From Mya arenaria (lineage: Eukaryota > Mollusca > Bivalvia > Myida > Myidae), in the NCBI RefSeq assembly GCF_026914265.1, contig NC_069127.1, positions 18,549,045-18,613,044 on the forward strand: a DNA stretch of 64,000 bases. The letters run 5' to 3'. Of this stretch, positions 1 to 13,680 are shown piece after piece. Position 1 is the stretch's first letter. Every line of letters begins with the position of its first letter. Under the pieces are notes generated by a model. The model was not told where the DNA came from, searched no databases, and saw only the letters and a list, made by a program, of their open reading frames with translations. Made by a program: the position numbers and the translations under genes.

Positions 1-990
1 CGATGACTGAGAGAGTCGACGCAGGCTTTGACAAGAGTGCACCTTGTGCAATGAAGTACTCAAACAACAACCGTACTTGGAGCTTGGCCACACATGTTCA
101 TGTTGCATATCGCCCCCAAGCAGCATCGTTCGCACAGTGGAAAACCAGTCTGTGTCTGGCGGGATGTCATGGACGTTGGTGTCTCTCTCCTTCCAATCAC
201 CGATCTTGCACCACATAGCTGTAACCAGTTGTAATAACAATTATGTAACCTTTTACTATTGACTGATTGTATTCTAGTTTCCTTGTTTCCCGCATGCCCT
301 CAAAGCCATTTACAAAACATGTCAACTATTTAAGTATCAACAAAACGGCCAGCCATTTTGGAAATGTCTTCTGAATTTGTCACCACTGGATCAATGTCAG
401 GGGCGGATCCAGGAAACGAAGTGAGAGAGAGCGTAACTAAGGGTTGTAAACCTTTGACTCGCGCCCGAACCTCAGACCCCCACCACCGCACTCCTGGACC
501 CGCGAGTGAATATAGGTTGCTTTCGATGACCTATTCTAGTTCTGACTCAAAATTGCCATACAGAAATGGAACATAAGTCGTGTTAACCATTTTAAGTGAA
601 ATATAGGCTTATACTCAAGAGCGCATATACAAGAGTATTACAGTATAACGGTATGTGTGTCTCTACCTGCGAGTCTTTACAGCCGTACTCGTGAAGCAGG
701 TCACCGGAAGACGTTGCCAGGATACGTGCGAAACATTGCTGCACATAACAGGAAACATCCGGGTTGTAAAATATATTTTACATAAAATGCAATATTGAAG
801 TAATATTCAACGAAGTTTTATTGTAAGCATGTCATTAGAAGTATTTAGTAGGTGCTTTCATATCAACGAATCAGTTTCGTTACTGTATGTAAGGGATGTT
901 CGTAAGTTACCTGGCCCGATGAGCACTTCTGCACGTGGGTACACGGCACGTCCGTGAGTCTGGCAGGGCACGACAGACACGTCTCAATGC
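1..990. other. Gene-free left edge with a dispersed-repeat fragment
   Basis: No convincing coding region was found. From about 397 the sequence CAGGGGCGGATCCAGG begins a copy of a dispersed element that recurs at about 9.07, 19.3 and 20.1 kb. The short open frames here have no recognisable domain and no splice context. Confidence 0.5.
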
Positions 991-1000
991 CGCCTGAATG

Positions 1001-2698
1001 GCGATATAAACTATGAAACTGACGATATAAACTATGATACTGAGGATATAAACTATGATACTGAGGATATAAACTATGACACTGACAATATAAACTATGA
1101 AACTGACGATATAAACTATGATACTGAGGATATAAACTATGACACTGACAATATAAACTATGACACTGACGATATAAACTATGACACTGACGATATAAAC
1201 TATAAAACTGAGAATATAAGCTATGACTCTGACGATATAACCTATAACACTGACCATATTTACTATGACACTGGCAATATAAACAGTGAAACTGACCATA
1301 TTAACTATAAAACTGAGAAAATAAACTATGACACTGGCCATATAAACTATGACGCTGACAATATAAACTGTGATACTGACAATATAAACAGTGACACTGA
1401 CGATATAAACTATGAGACTGGCAATATAAACTATGACACTGGCCATATAAACTATGACACTAACAATAAAATGACTCTTAGAATATAATCTATGTCACTG
1501 ACAATATAAACTATGATACTGACGATATAAAAAATGACACTCACCATATAATATATGTCACTGACAATATAAACTATGACACTGACAATATACACCATGA
1601 CACTGACAATAAAAAATATAAAACTGAGAATATAAACTATGACACTGGCCATATTAACTATGACACTGAAGATATTAACTATGACACTGACAATATAGAC
1701 AGTGGCACTGGCCATTTAAGCTATGACACTGACTATATTAACTTGAACACTTCCATATAAAGTATGTTACTGAAAGTATAAACTATGATACTGAGAATAT
1801 AAACTATGGCACTGGCCATATAAACTATGACACTAACAATATAATGACTCTGAGAATATAAACAGTAACACTGATCATAATTACTATGACACTTGCAATA
1901 TAAACAGTGACACTGACCATTTTAACTAGGACACTGACTATATTAACTATGACACTGGCCATATTAACTATGACACTAACAATATAATGACTCTGAGAAT
2001 ATGAACAGTAACACTAATCATAATTACTACGACACTTGCAATATAAACAGTGACACTGACCATTTTAAATAGGACACTGACAATATAAACTATGACACTG
2101 ACAATATAAACTATGACACTGACAATATAAACTATGACACTCACAATATAAACAATGGCACTGACCATATAATATATGTCACTGACAATATAGACTATGA
2201 CACTGACCATATAAACTATGAAACTGAGAATATAAATTATGACACTGACCATATAAACTAAGACACTGACCAGATAAACTATGACACTGACAATATAAAC
2301 CGTGACAATGACCATATAATGTATGTCACTGACTATATTAACTATGACACTGGCCATATAAAATATGTTACTGACCGTATAAACTTTGATACAGAAAATA
2401 TAAACTATGACACTAGCCATAAAGACTATGACACTGGCCATATAAACTATGACTCTGACCATATAAACTATAATACTGACCATATAAACTATGACACTGA
2501 GAATTTAAACTTTGACACTGGCCATATAAGCTATGACTCTGACCATAAAAACTATGAAACTGAGAATATAAACTATGACACTGGCCATATAAACTATGAC
2601 ACCGAACATATAAACTATGACACTGAGGATATAAACTATGACACTGACATAATAAACAGTGACACTGACCATATACACTATGACACTAACAATATTTA
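1001..2698. repeat. 21-bp minisatellite, about 80 copies
   Basis: The unit is close to ATATAAACTATGACACTGACC, with many single-base variants and a few units of other length. Because 21 is a multiple of three, long stretches stay open on both strands. The plus strand reads as repeats like HINYDTD and the minus strand as hydrophobic repeats like VIVYIVS. I read these as by-products of the period, not genes: no splice sites, signal sequence or non-repeat domain flank them. Confidence 0.95.
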
Positions 2699-4131
2699 AT
2701 ATTAAAACATGTAGGCATGTTTTTCAGAACTTTAGAAAAGGAAAATGTTGAAAAATAAGTGTTGCTTTAAAAGCGGCTTGATTAAAATGAAGCATTCAAA
2801 CATGTTAGGGTTAATCAGTATACTAGTTAAAATTTGATTTGTCTATTTATCAAATTGTAAAAAATATCATTTTTATAACAATGTGTTCATGTGTATGTCT
2901 TAAACATCAAAGGGTTTTTATCGTGTATTGTCATGATTAACCTAACTGCCCTGACTATCCCTGGCTTGTACATAAGCAGGGGCACACTTTCAGAAACTAG
3001 AGTAAATGATAGTGTGTAAATGCGGTGATTATTTTTAGGAACGTGTTATCGTAATGGTGAAAGTAGGTAACTGGTTTGTCAAGATATATTGACCTTTGAT
3101 AGCAACTGTGCCATTTTGAATTTAAAAGGCACTGTGGTCATGGTGGCATTTCAACACTTTGTTCGAAGATGAAATTCTTTATAAGTACTGCTTCTAGGCT
3201 CTTACAAATAGTATGGACAATTAATATGTAGCGTCTATCTATATGAAAACGTGCCCTGTAATGAATATAGCATCCGAGTTGTTGGTTCAATCTAAGGCTA
3301 CTTCGCTTGTTCCCGTTGTTGGTATTTAAAGTGACACTCTTATTTAAAATCAAAACATACACATGAATAACAAACACTAATTTTGACTGTTTGACTTTTG
3401 ACTACTTAATAAAAAAATGTAATTATGGAAAATACTAATTACAAGATTGTAACCGTGTATTTAAAAGCAGAAAGCGCAAAAATATTAAATGATTGGTCAA
3501 TGCTAAACGATTAACTGTGGTCTTCTTTAGTCCCATCAGGTAGCAATATAATGCTTTATGCTCATTTCTTTCCAATTAAACTCGGTATCCTTCATAAGCA
3601 CCATGGTTTCTTTACATATCTTCATTTCATAACTTCAGTCATTTTCTTACGTTAAGTATCTCACTTATGCTTTAATGTAATTACTTTATACTATTTGAAA
3701 TAATTAATTATCATTGATCTGATTCAAAATACATATTTTTACGTTAAACTTATACTTATACTTTTCATTTAATTTGACCAAATTAAAATTGAAGGAAATT
3801 GATTTAAGTTAAGAATAGTCTTAAATGCCTAGTTTAACCCTTCTTAAAGTGACCCCCCCCCCCCCCTCCCCAAATCTATATACAGTACACAACCTCTGTG
3901 TATTGATCTTGATCTACTTGCCTTGACCCCTGCTATCAGATCTCCGACCTGGGTATAAGCCTGTTTATAACAAACTACTGCTGTGTTTAAACACTGATTG
4001 CTCTTCTTTTTTTATCTAATATCTTAACTTTACTATTTAGATTATTGTTGTTTTTCAGTCGTATTATGTCTTTTCAAGTACTAATGCATATTAACACATA
4101 ATGTTTTAAAGATATTTTTTTTTTGATTTAC
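2699..4131. other. AT-rich non-coding stretch
   Basis: No gene, RNA or organised repeat was recognised. It contains a homopolymeric C run near 3850. Open frames are short and without family features. Confidence 0.5.
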
Positions 4132-4248
4132 CTATGCTCGAATCACAGTGAATGCCAGTGTAGCCGTGATCACAGACGCACAGGTAACCAGCCGGTCCGC
4201 TAAAGCAGGAGCCATGCACACACGGGCTAGGATGACAGGCATTTGCGT
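4132..4248 (-). CDS. EGF-like domain exon (isolated, gene incomplete)
   Basis: On the minus strand a 117-bp exon is bounded by a CAG acceptor (just above 4248) and a GTAAAT donor (just below 4132). Both junctions are phase 1, the usual arrangement for shuffled EGF exons. It encodes one EGF-like module with six cysteines in the order C-x4-C-x4-C-x8-C-x1-C-x8-C, including the typical GY-x2-IHC ending. Such modules form small disulphide-bonded extracellular domains in adhesion, receptor or matrix proteins. No second EGF exon was found within several kilobases on either side, so the parent protein is unknown. It could be one exon of a long gene with large introns, or a stranded exon copy. Confidence 0.75.
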   Translation of the reverse strand, partial: TQMPVILARVCMAPALADRLVTCASVITATLAFTVIRA

Positions 4249-5689
4249 CTGAATATGAAATAATATACACATGCAATAAACATAATTCCCGCACTACAAA
4301 AATATATTAGACGAACTTTGCAATAACTTTAAACCTTAACTATATCGATAGTATTATAAGAAAATATACTAAATCACCACGACATAGGTAGATAGATATC
4401 TTTAATTAATCCTTTAAACGAAGACTTATAACAAGGATGTTTTTTACAATGAATCGGTACACAAAATACATGAAAAGGTACATGCAATAAATATGTATAT
4501 ATATATTATTGGAGTACGGCATGGACCACGATATTGAATTAAAGAATTATATTATGTACATTTATCTAGAACACTTTTAAACATGTTATTCGTATGTTCA
4601 TATCTATAGCTCAGTAAGAATCAATATAATCCTCGCCGAAAGGAAACACACCATTCTTTATTGCTTCTATTAGAGACCTTCTATTCAAAGTAATATGATC
4701 AATATAGTTAGCAATGTTATTGTAGCACCATAAGTCTATTGCAGTACTGAAGTATCCAATACAAGCTGATTTAGTCGACTACAGGTGTTCCTTTTCATTT
4801 ATGGGCCAATGACAGTCGAGAAGTTCTCCAATTGTCTGTAGGTCAATTTTGTTTATACCGATTGTTATGGTGGAAACGGTCATTTATTTTTAATGGTCTA
4901 TTTTTTGTTGATACTTTTTTTAAGTCATCTATCATCATGTGGATGTATTATGAATTGAATCAAGACTACACGATTCCGGTCGCTTTACACATCTATTTTA
5001 AGTTCAGTTGCATGATGTAACCAACCGCACCCATTTAAGACAACCTATTAAATTTTCAGTTTAATTTGGTTGAACACCAAACGATTTAGCATCCAATTCT
5101 GGATGAAGCGTATGGCCTCGTTGCGTGGATCGCCAAAAATTAAAACACATGCACTAATTTACTGTTTTGTTTAAGTATTTCAAACAAATATGAATTAACA
5201 TTACCAATTGACTCTCCCCACTGCACCAGCGAAATGGTCAACAAGGCTGTACAGGAAATAGTAATTAAATATAATGTTTTGAATTACATATGGTGAGTTC
5301 CTTGTATCAAGAAAGCAAGTGTTTAGCAACAAACACTGCAATAAGCAATTTTAAAGATTTAACAATTTACGTGCAGAACAGTTTAAGATTTTGTCAAACT
5401 TTAGAACCAATCAATAGATAATTACATTCAAGTAAAGGAAATTTATGTTCGTTGACATAAAGTTAATATATCATACCGAGGAATTGTTTCTTCATTCTCT
5501 CCTCAGCTCCAACTCACAGTGCGAATTATTCGACCCTTTAATTAGGTTATCAACCTTTCTTATCTGTACTATGTCCATTTATGAACGAGAGAATGATACT
5601 ATTGATATAAAGTAATATGTAATGTATATTTACATATAGGAATAATAGAGGAACTCTAATAAAGCTATTTGAGTTGATACACCCATCAT
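4249..5689. other. AT-rich non-coding stretch
   Basis: No further EGF exon, RNA gene or repeat array was recognised. If the EGF exon belongs to a live gene, this is probably intron on its upstream side. Confidence 0.4.
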
Positions 5690-7440
5690 CAAAATCATAG
5701 GAACGAAGCAAACGGTATTGATAATATTTTAAATGAATATATCATTGAATGTGCGACATTATATTGAGACCATTAAAAAAATTAACATCATCCTTAATGA
5801 TGGTGTGTTCCTCACAAAATGGTCGTCGGGAATTATAGTTGCAATCTTAAAGAAGCAACCAGCCTCAAATGTGACCAATTACAGGGGTATAACGCTGATA
5901 AGCTGTCTTGAAAAACTATTCACGAGCATTTGAAGAAATGGTCGCCTAAGTATGAAAAATGACGGATGCACAATTTGGGTTCAAAGCAGGCCATAGCACG
6001 ACCGATGCTATTTTCATTTTACATAATATTGTAATTTAAAAGATGTATTTGAATGAAAACAAAAGAGTGTATGCTGCATTTATTGACTACTCTAAGTGTT
6101 ATGATTTAATTAATCTCCAGGCATTGTGGTTTAAGTTAATTAAAGAAGGCATTGATAGTAAATTATTGAAAATTGTTTCCGGCAATGTACAGTAATGTGA
6201 AATCGTGCATGAGACATATGAATACGCTATCGGACTACTTTAGTAGTGATGTGGGCCTATTCCAAGGGGAGATTACATCTTCACTCTTCGTCAATGATCT
6301 TGAACGCCACATGCAATTAAACATAAATAACGTGTTACCACTTGACCAATTATCTATATTCCTAATCATGTTTGCAGACGAATGTGCATTGCCTATTGAC
6401 AGCGCTCAAGGATTACAATCGACCTCAATTAGCTCGACAGTTATTGTAAGAAGTGGAAATTGACAGTAAATATCGAAAAGACTAAAACTATGATTTTTAG
6501 GAAAGGTGGGCAACTGACTTGGCGTGAAGTATTCAAAGGATCCAAATGTAAGAGGTAGAAAACTTTAATTACCTAGGGTTTGTAATGACCTCAAGGGGAA
6601 CGTACAGAAAGAGTATTGTAAACTTGGCCAGTAAAGGACTTAAATCTGTAAGTACATTAAATAATAGTATAAAAGATATGTGTATTACATTGAAGATGAC
6701 TTTTGATTTGTTTGATACTTATGTAACTTCAGTACTAAGCTATCGCTGCGAAATATGGGGGTTCTCGAGTGCTGACAATTTGAGAGATTGCATAAAAAGT
6801 TTCTCAAGCACAAGTTAGGTGTAAAAATGGAAGGTTACCATTGATTATCAGCAGAAAAAAATACGCATTATGAAATATTGGTTTAAGCTGATAAGTTGCT
6901 ATGATAATGCTTGTATTATTATGCTCTTTGTGTTATTAATGTTAATATGTTATAGAATTGTGATAATAACGAAAGTAATTGGCACTCAAATATTAAAGAA
7001 ATTCTTCGACATACTGGTTTTTCATGAAGTGTGGTTATAAAGGGACACGGTCATAAATGTTAAATGCTTTATTGCTCAATTTAAATTAAGGCTTAATTCA
7101 TTTATATTACCCAATGGAAGGAAACAGTTAACACGTGAAGCGGATTATCGTTATATCGTGAAATAAAGACTGTCTTTGAAATAAGTGATTAGTTAGCAGT
7201 GTTAGACAACATTCAACACAGAAAAGCTATATATTGAAAGGAGCAGATACACACGAATACCTAGACAAAATAAAAAAAAAATGTGAACTATGTAACAGGA
7301 ATATTATTGAAGATGAATATCATTTTATGACTGTATGTGATGAATATAGTGACTTAAGGAGCGACTTTATCCCGTCTCATTATACAAACAGGCCTAGCAT
7401 GTCCAAATTTGTTTAACTACTAACTGTAAAAAGTAAACAG
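5690..7440 (+). mobile_element. Decayed LINE (non-LTR) reverse transcriptase
   Basis: Pieces of one reverse transcriptase occur in order along the plus strand, spread over several frames. An early palm segment contains NYRGITLISCLEKLFTSI (about 5875-5930). It is followed by FGFKAGHSTTDAIF (about 5975) and AFIDYSKCYDLIN (about 6078). Near 6372 the catalytic box reads FADECAL where an active enzyme has FADD or YADD. After the thumb-like part (6585-6800), a C-terminal cysteine/histidine region with C-x2-C and EYHFMTVC lies at about 7285-7345. At least several frameshifts and stops separate the pieces, so it is inactive. No endonuclease domain was seen upstream, consistent with 5' truncation. An AATAAA lies near 7660. 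The clade was not settled. Confidence 0.85.
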
Positions 7441-9069
7441 CTCCTGCATAAAATAGCTGTATATATTATTAAAACTTCTAAATTTAGAGACACTATTATC
7501 AACATTATGCAATAGAACATTGTATCATTTCCTTCTCTCGTGTAATTATTTGTGATGAAATGCATTTTTTTAATGGTGTTGAATGCCATTTTTGTGTATG
7601 TGTACATTTGTGATTTATTAACATGTAAATCATGATAACCTGTATATGCTTAATTCTTAATAAAATTATGTAATAACTAATACAAAAATTCTACTGGTAA
7701 TATTTCATCTTAAATTTACAAAATTTTAAGTTTTCGCCAAGAGCGTCTCTTTAAAGGGCATAATTAGATTAAAGAAACAACTTAATAAAATTGCTATATA
7801 ATTATAGTTAATGATTTTTATTACATAACATTATATAGTATATCGTAATAGAAGCGTTATTATGGTGTATTTCAAAAAAATAATTCATGCAAAAATAATA
7901 TAATAGTTAATCAATATAAATTAAACAGCAAAATTACCTCGATGTTAATCGATGTTATATCTAAAGTGCACTTACAAATCTTTTGGTCATTCATAATGAT
8001 CGATAGCCTAAATATGAAAGAATAATCATTTCAATAAACGGTTAAATAGATTTACACAGTTTTTGTATAGTAAACAGAAATTAGATATTGTCACTATTAG
8101 TTGATGCAAAAACTGCTTTAGTGTGTTTAACTTATTTGACTTAAATACAAATATATTAGCCTTTATATTTGTGTTTTCTAATTTAAAAGCTAAATGGCTA
8201 CAATCACCCCAGTTTGAAAAAGCGCCAAGATGTCGCTGATATTATTTTATATCTACACCAATCATATTTTATGGCCTCTTCTTTTTTTTTTCTTTTTTTT
8301 TGGGGGGGGGATATCTTTAAAGCCAAATGGGATAAACATAATAATGCATCAAAATTGAATACACAATTGGCATCAACCTATATTGTGCGCTTTACAAATT
8401 TTGTTTTTAACTATATATAGTAACTTGAGTCTTACGTGTACAAGTTCAGAAAATACCATTTTTGTCTTATTATAACGTCTTCAATATTTTTGAAACCGGA
8501 GCCATATTCAATAAGCAACTTAGATTGAACTTGAAATTACGATTGGAAATTAAGGGTTTTTCGGCATTTTAACAGATTATATCGTGCATGTCTCTTCTTC
8601 CAATTATAGAATAAGTCCATGAAAACAGTAGAAATAGTTCGAGGATGCACAGTATATAATAGAGTGCAATGTATGGCCAATCTAGGGGCAATAACTCTAT
8701 ATTGGCATGGTCAAGGTCAACGATAAATATCTTGCACTACTTCTACTCACCGTGCTTGACACTTCTTCTCGTCACGAAGTCATTCCATAAAGATATGTTG
8801 ATGTGTTCGAGTTATCAAATATGTCATCTTATCTTAAGTACTTTTGAATAGAATGTAGCGAATAACAACTCCAAAAGCAACAACTTCCCGCTGTCAAACA
8901 TACGTATCGCAGTACTTACTTCTCACTGTCCCTATCACTTCTTCCACCTATAAAGTCCTTTAATGAAATCTATCGAAGTAGGTCGCGTCAAAATGTATAA
9001 ATGAATTGCAATATATTAGATGGTAGTATTCGTCATTTGAATTTGAATACTAAGTACAATAAAAAACGT
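7441..9069. other. AT-rich non-coding stretch
   Basis: No gene was recognised. It includes the probable 3' tail of the LINE and T/G homopolymer runs near 8290-8310. A fragment near 8503 (GCCATATTCAATAAGCAACTTA) resembles the end of the inverted-repeat element at 53.3 kb. Confidence 0.4.
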
Positions 9070-9072
9070 GTG

Positions 9073-9247
9073 TAGCAGGGGCGAATCCAGGATTTGACGT
9101 ATGAGGGGACGTAACTTAGCGGTGTAATTCATTACGTTTTAAGTGTTGGTAGGGGGTATGCGGGTACCCTCCCAAGAACATTTTAACAATTTTTACTTCG
9201 AAATTGGTGCATCTTGTGCGTATTTTATTACTTGTTCCTCCTCCTAC
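9073..9247 (+). mobile_element. Dispersed DNA-element fragment (CAGGGGCG-ended family)
   Basis: It starts near CAGGGGCGAATCCAGG and continues through GTTGGTAGGGGGTATGCGGG and TTCGAAATTGGTGCAT. Reverse-complement copies of the same blocks lie at 19.05-19.34 kb and 19.9-20.14 kb, and a shorter start at 397. The terminus resembles those known for hAT-type elements, but no target duplication was established. The 14-bp minisatellite begins directly at its inner end. Confidence 0.6.
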
Positions 9248-10162
9248 ATTGAAATACCAGAGCCATGGTACCAGAGTCATTGTACCAGAGTCATGGTACC
9301 AGAGTCATTGTATCAGTCGTGGTACCAGAGTTATAGTACCAGAGTCATGGTACCAGAGTCATTGTACCAGAGTCAGTGTACCAGACATGGTACCAGAGTC
9401 ATTGTACCAGAGTCATTGTACCAGACATGGTACCAGAGTCATTGTACCAGAGTCATTGTACCAGAGTCATTGTACCAGAGTCAGTGTACCAGAGTCATTG
9501 AACCAGAGTCATGGTACCAGAGTCTTTGTACCAGAGTCATGGTACCAGAGTCATTGTACCAGAGTCATTGTACCAGAGTCATGTACCAGAGTCATGTACC
9601 AGAGTTATGGTACCAGAGTCATTGTACCAGAGTCATTGTACCAGAGTTATGGTACCAGAGTCATTGTACCAGAGTCATTGTACCAGAGTTATGGTACCAG
9701 AGTCATTGTACCAGAGTCATGGTACCAGAGTCATGTACCAGAGTCATTGTACCAGAGTCATAGCACCAGAGTCATTGTACCAGGCATGGTACCAGAGTCA
9801 TTGAACCAGAGTCATTGTACCAGAGTCATGGTACCAGAGTCATTGAACCAGAGTTATGGTACCAGAGTCATGGTACCAGAGTCATGGTACCAGAGCCATG
9901 GTACCAGAGTCATTGTACCAGAGTCATGGTACCAGAGTCATGGTACCAGAGTCATTGTACCAGAGTCATGGTACCAGAGTTATGGTACCAGAGTCATGTA
10001 CCAGAGTTATGGTACCAGAGTCATTGTACCAGAGTCATTGTACCAGTCATTGTACCAGAGTTATGGTACCAGAGTCATGTACCAGAGTTATGGTACCAGA
10101 GTCATTGTACCAGAGTCATTGTACCAGTCATTGTACCAGAGTCATGTACCAGAGTCATGTAG
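9248..10162. repeat. 14-bp minisatellite, about 65 copies
   Basis: The unit is GTACCAGAGTCATT or GTACCAGAGTCATG, with occasional 13-bp and shorter units. Because neither 13 nor 14 is a multiple of three, the three forward frames give overlapping repetitive open frames (up to 373 codons) with YQSHGTRVIVPES-like repeats. These are mathematical consequences of the repeat. Many units contain the KpnI site GGTACC. Confidence 0.95.
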
Positions 10163-11310
10163 AGGAGAATGCCACCACATTCGCATGTACCATGTTGACT
10201 CAGAGAGTCAATGGAAAGATAAAAGAGAGAAGACAGATCTCGTACCATGCACGAACACACGTGCGAGTGGTGGCTCTGAGAGCCAGGCTCGAAAACCAGC
10301 ACCGCTAGTTTTTTCTTTTCCATGACTAGTTCACGCACAAATTCGACCAAGGTTTTAGACCCTGGGAGATTGTTTTATTTATATAAATTTTGGAGGTTTA
10401 AATAGCAAATTTCTATATCCCTTCCCGTGAAAATTGCATTTGTATAAATGGTCGCAGTGGTGCACATAAAACCTACATGTTATAAAAGTCATATTTTAGA
10501 GCTTCATTCTGGAGCGACAAATCTTCAAAAGGTGCGGTTCTTGTCCCATTTTTGTGTTTTATTATTTTTTTATGCCTTCCGGTTTGTTTTCTTCAATCTT
10601 TTTTTATATTATTAATAGAATTGATATTGTTTCTATAAATAAATGTATCATTATAATAACAATGCTTTACTGAAGCGTGTTAGCCCATTACAATAAAAAG
10701 TTGCATATCAGAGATATATATAAAACTACAAAATTGAGTAAAGTTCTTGAAATATGAAGAGTGTTTGTTTAAAGGAACAGTGTACGGCTACAAAATTCGA
10801 CCTGATTTTTTTTTCTGCGAAACAATCTGATTCAAGTCTGTTTTGTTTTAGTAGTGTGTTGAAAATGTTATGAGACTCATGATTAGTTCGACATCTGAAT
10901 AGGATCTTAACTTGTCGCAAAGTCAACTGCAATGTCATTATATATAAGCATTGCTTTCTGAATTGGTATATATTTTAAGAATGTTTTCTTGTTGTATTGT
11001 CATTGCAGGTCACCCCAAAGATCTCTGCGCATCAAGTTTGACCGCCTGACTATTGCGAATCAAGTATGACGTCCTGACTACAACGCATTAAGTAAGACCG
11101 CCTAGTGACCCGTTCTGTGGGTGCAAATAAGACAGCGAAAAAAGACAACTTGTGTCGTCGCAGCTTCCAGCTTTTGGGGCGAATTATCGATTATCAGTCA
11201 TTCGAAAGGGTGCCCAGTGCCATACATGGAGTTGGTGCGTCATAACAATCACAATGCCCTTTTATGAGTATGTCAGACCGGGTCACATAATCACTGGTCA
11301 GAGGTGTCGT
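10163..11310. other. Spacer between two minisatellites
   Basis: No gene was recognised. A short degenerate repeat of about 30 bp occurs at 11028-11105 (TCAAGTTTGACCGCCTGACT and two diverged relatives). Confidence 0.45.
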
Positions 11311-13680
11311 GCCCACAGTTTGCTCCACCTTCGGCCTCACCGACGTGTAACTGTGGTGGACACAAACGCCATGTCAGCAGGGTTCAACTCCACCTTCGTC
11401 CTCACCGACGCGTACTGTGGAGGACACACACCCCTTGTCAGCAGTGTTCAACTCCACCTTCGACCTCACCTACGTGTACTGTGGTGGACACAAACGCCAT
11501 GTCAGCAGTCGTCAACTCCACCTTCGACCTCACCGACGTGTACTGTGGTGGACACAAACGCCATGTCAGCAGTGTTCAACTCCACCTTCGACCTCACCGA
11601 CGTGTACTGTGGATGACACAAACCCCATGTCTGCAGGGTTCAACCCCACCTTCGTTCTCACCGACGTGTACTGTGGAGGACACAAACCCCATGTCTGCAG
11701 GGTTCAACTCCACCTTCGACCTCACAGATGCGTACTGTGGTGGACACAAACCCCATGTCTGCAGGGTTCAACATCAGCTTCGACCTCACCGACGTGTACT
11801 GTGATGGACACAAACCCCATTTCTGCAGGGTTCAACATCACCTTCGACCTCACCGACGTGTAATGTGGAGGACACAAACCCCATGTTAGCAGGGTCCAAC
11901 TCCACCTTCGACCTCACCGACGTGTCCTGTGGGGGACACAAACCCCATGTCTGCAGGGTTCAACATCACCTTCGACCTCGCCGACGTGTAATGTGGAGGA
12001 CACAAACCCCATGTTAACAGGGTCCAACTCCACCTTCGGCCTCATCGACGTGTACTGAGGAGGACACAAACCCCATGTCAGCAGGGTTCAACTCCACCTT
12101 CGACCTCACCAACGGGTACTGTGGTGGACACAAACCCAATGTCAGCAGGGTTCAACTCCGCCTTTGACCTCGCCTATGTGTACTGTGGAGGACACACACC
12201 CCATGTCTGCAGGTTCAGACTCCAACTTCGACCTCTTCGACGTGTACTGTGGTGGACACAAACCCCATGTCTGCAGGTTCAGACTCCAACTTCGACCTCA
12301 CCGACGTGTACTGTGGTGGACACAAACTCCGTGTCTGAAGGGTTCAACTCCACCTTCGTCCACACCGACGCGTACGGTGGTGGACACAAACGCCATGTCT
12401 GCTGGGTTCAACTCCACCTTCGACCTCACCGACGTGTACTGTGGTGGACACAAACCCCATGTCTGCAGGGTTCAACTCCACCTTCGACCTCACCGACGTG
12501 TACGGTGATGGACACAAGCCCCATGTCAGCAGGGTTCAACTCCACCTTCGTCCTCACCGACGTGTACTGTGATGGACACAAGCCCCACGTCAGCAGGGTT
12601 CAACTCCACCTTCGTCCTCACCGACGTGTACTGTGATGGACACAAGCCCCATGTCAGCAGGGTTCAACTCCACCTTCGTCCTCACCGACGTGTACGGTGA
12701 TGGACACAAGCCCCATGTCAGCAGGGTTCATCTCCACCCTCGTCCTCACCGACGTGTACTGTGATGGACACAAACCCCATGTCAGCAGGATTCAACTCCA
12801 CCTTCGACCTCACCGACGTGTACGGTGATGGACACAAACCCCATGTCAGCAGGATTCAACTCCATCTTCGACCTCACCGACGTGTACGGTGATGGACACA
12901 AACCCCATGTCAGCAGGATTCAACTCCACCTTCGACCTCACCGACGTGAACTGTGATGGACACAAGCCCCACGTCAGCAGGGTTCAACTCCATCTTCGTC
13001 CTCACCGACGTGTACTGTGATGGACACAAGCACCCGTGTCAGCAGGGTTCAACTCCATCTTCGTCCTCACCGACGTGTACTGTGATGGACACAAACCCCG
13101 TGTCTGCAGGGTTCAACTCCATCTTCGTCCTCACCGACGTGTACTGTGATGGACACAAACCCCGTGTCTGCAGGGTTCAACTCCATCTTCGTCCTCACCG
13201 ACGTGTACTGTGGTGGACACAAGCCCCATGTCAGCAGACGTGTACGGTGATGGACACAAACCCCATGTTTGCAGGGTTCAACTCCACCTTCGACATCACC
13301 GACGTGTACGGTGATGGACACAAGCCCCGTGTCTGCAGGGTTCAACTCCACTTTCGTCCTCACCGACGTGTACTGTGGTGGACACAAACCCCATGTTTGC
13401 AGGGTTCAACTCCACTTTCGTCCTCACCGACGTGTACTGTGGTGGACACAAACCCCATGTTTGCAGGGTTCAACTCCACCTTCGTCCTCACCGACGTGTA
13501 CGGTGGTGGACACAAGCCCCATGTCTGCAGGGTTCAACTCCACCTTCGTCCTCACCGACGTGTAAGGTGATGGACACAAACCCCACGTCTGCAGGGTTCA
13601 ACACCACCTTCGTCCTCACCAACGTGTACGGTGGTGGACACAAGCCCCACGTCTGCAGGGTTCAACTGCAGCTTCGAAGT
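11311..13680. repeat. 64-bp minisatellite, about 36 copies
   Basis: The repeated blocks are GTACTGTGGTGGACACAAAC, CCCATGTCTGCAGGGTTCAA and CTCCACCTTCGACCTCACCG, giving a 64-bp period. One shortened unit lies near 13225. As 64 is 1 modulo 3, the frame rotates each unit and yields overlapping open frames of 100-200 codons in all three forward frames. No splice sites or domain support coding. GC content is clearly higher than in the surroundings. Confidence 0.95.

Noticed and set aside
907-2483. Hydrophobic minus-strand frames that look like multi-span membrane proteins
   Set aside because: They are translations of the 21-bp repeat, whose opposite strand is also open. There is no signal, loop or domain variation as in a real membrane protein.
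9204-10325. A 373-codon open frame with YQSHGTRVIVPES-like repeats
   Set aside because: It is entirely the 14-bp minisatellite read in a rotating frame. Equivalent frames are open in parallel, and there are no splice sites or non-repeat domain.
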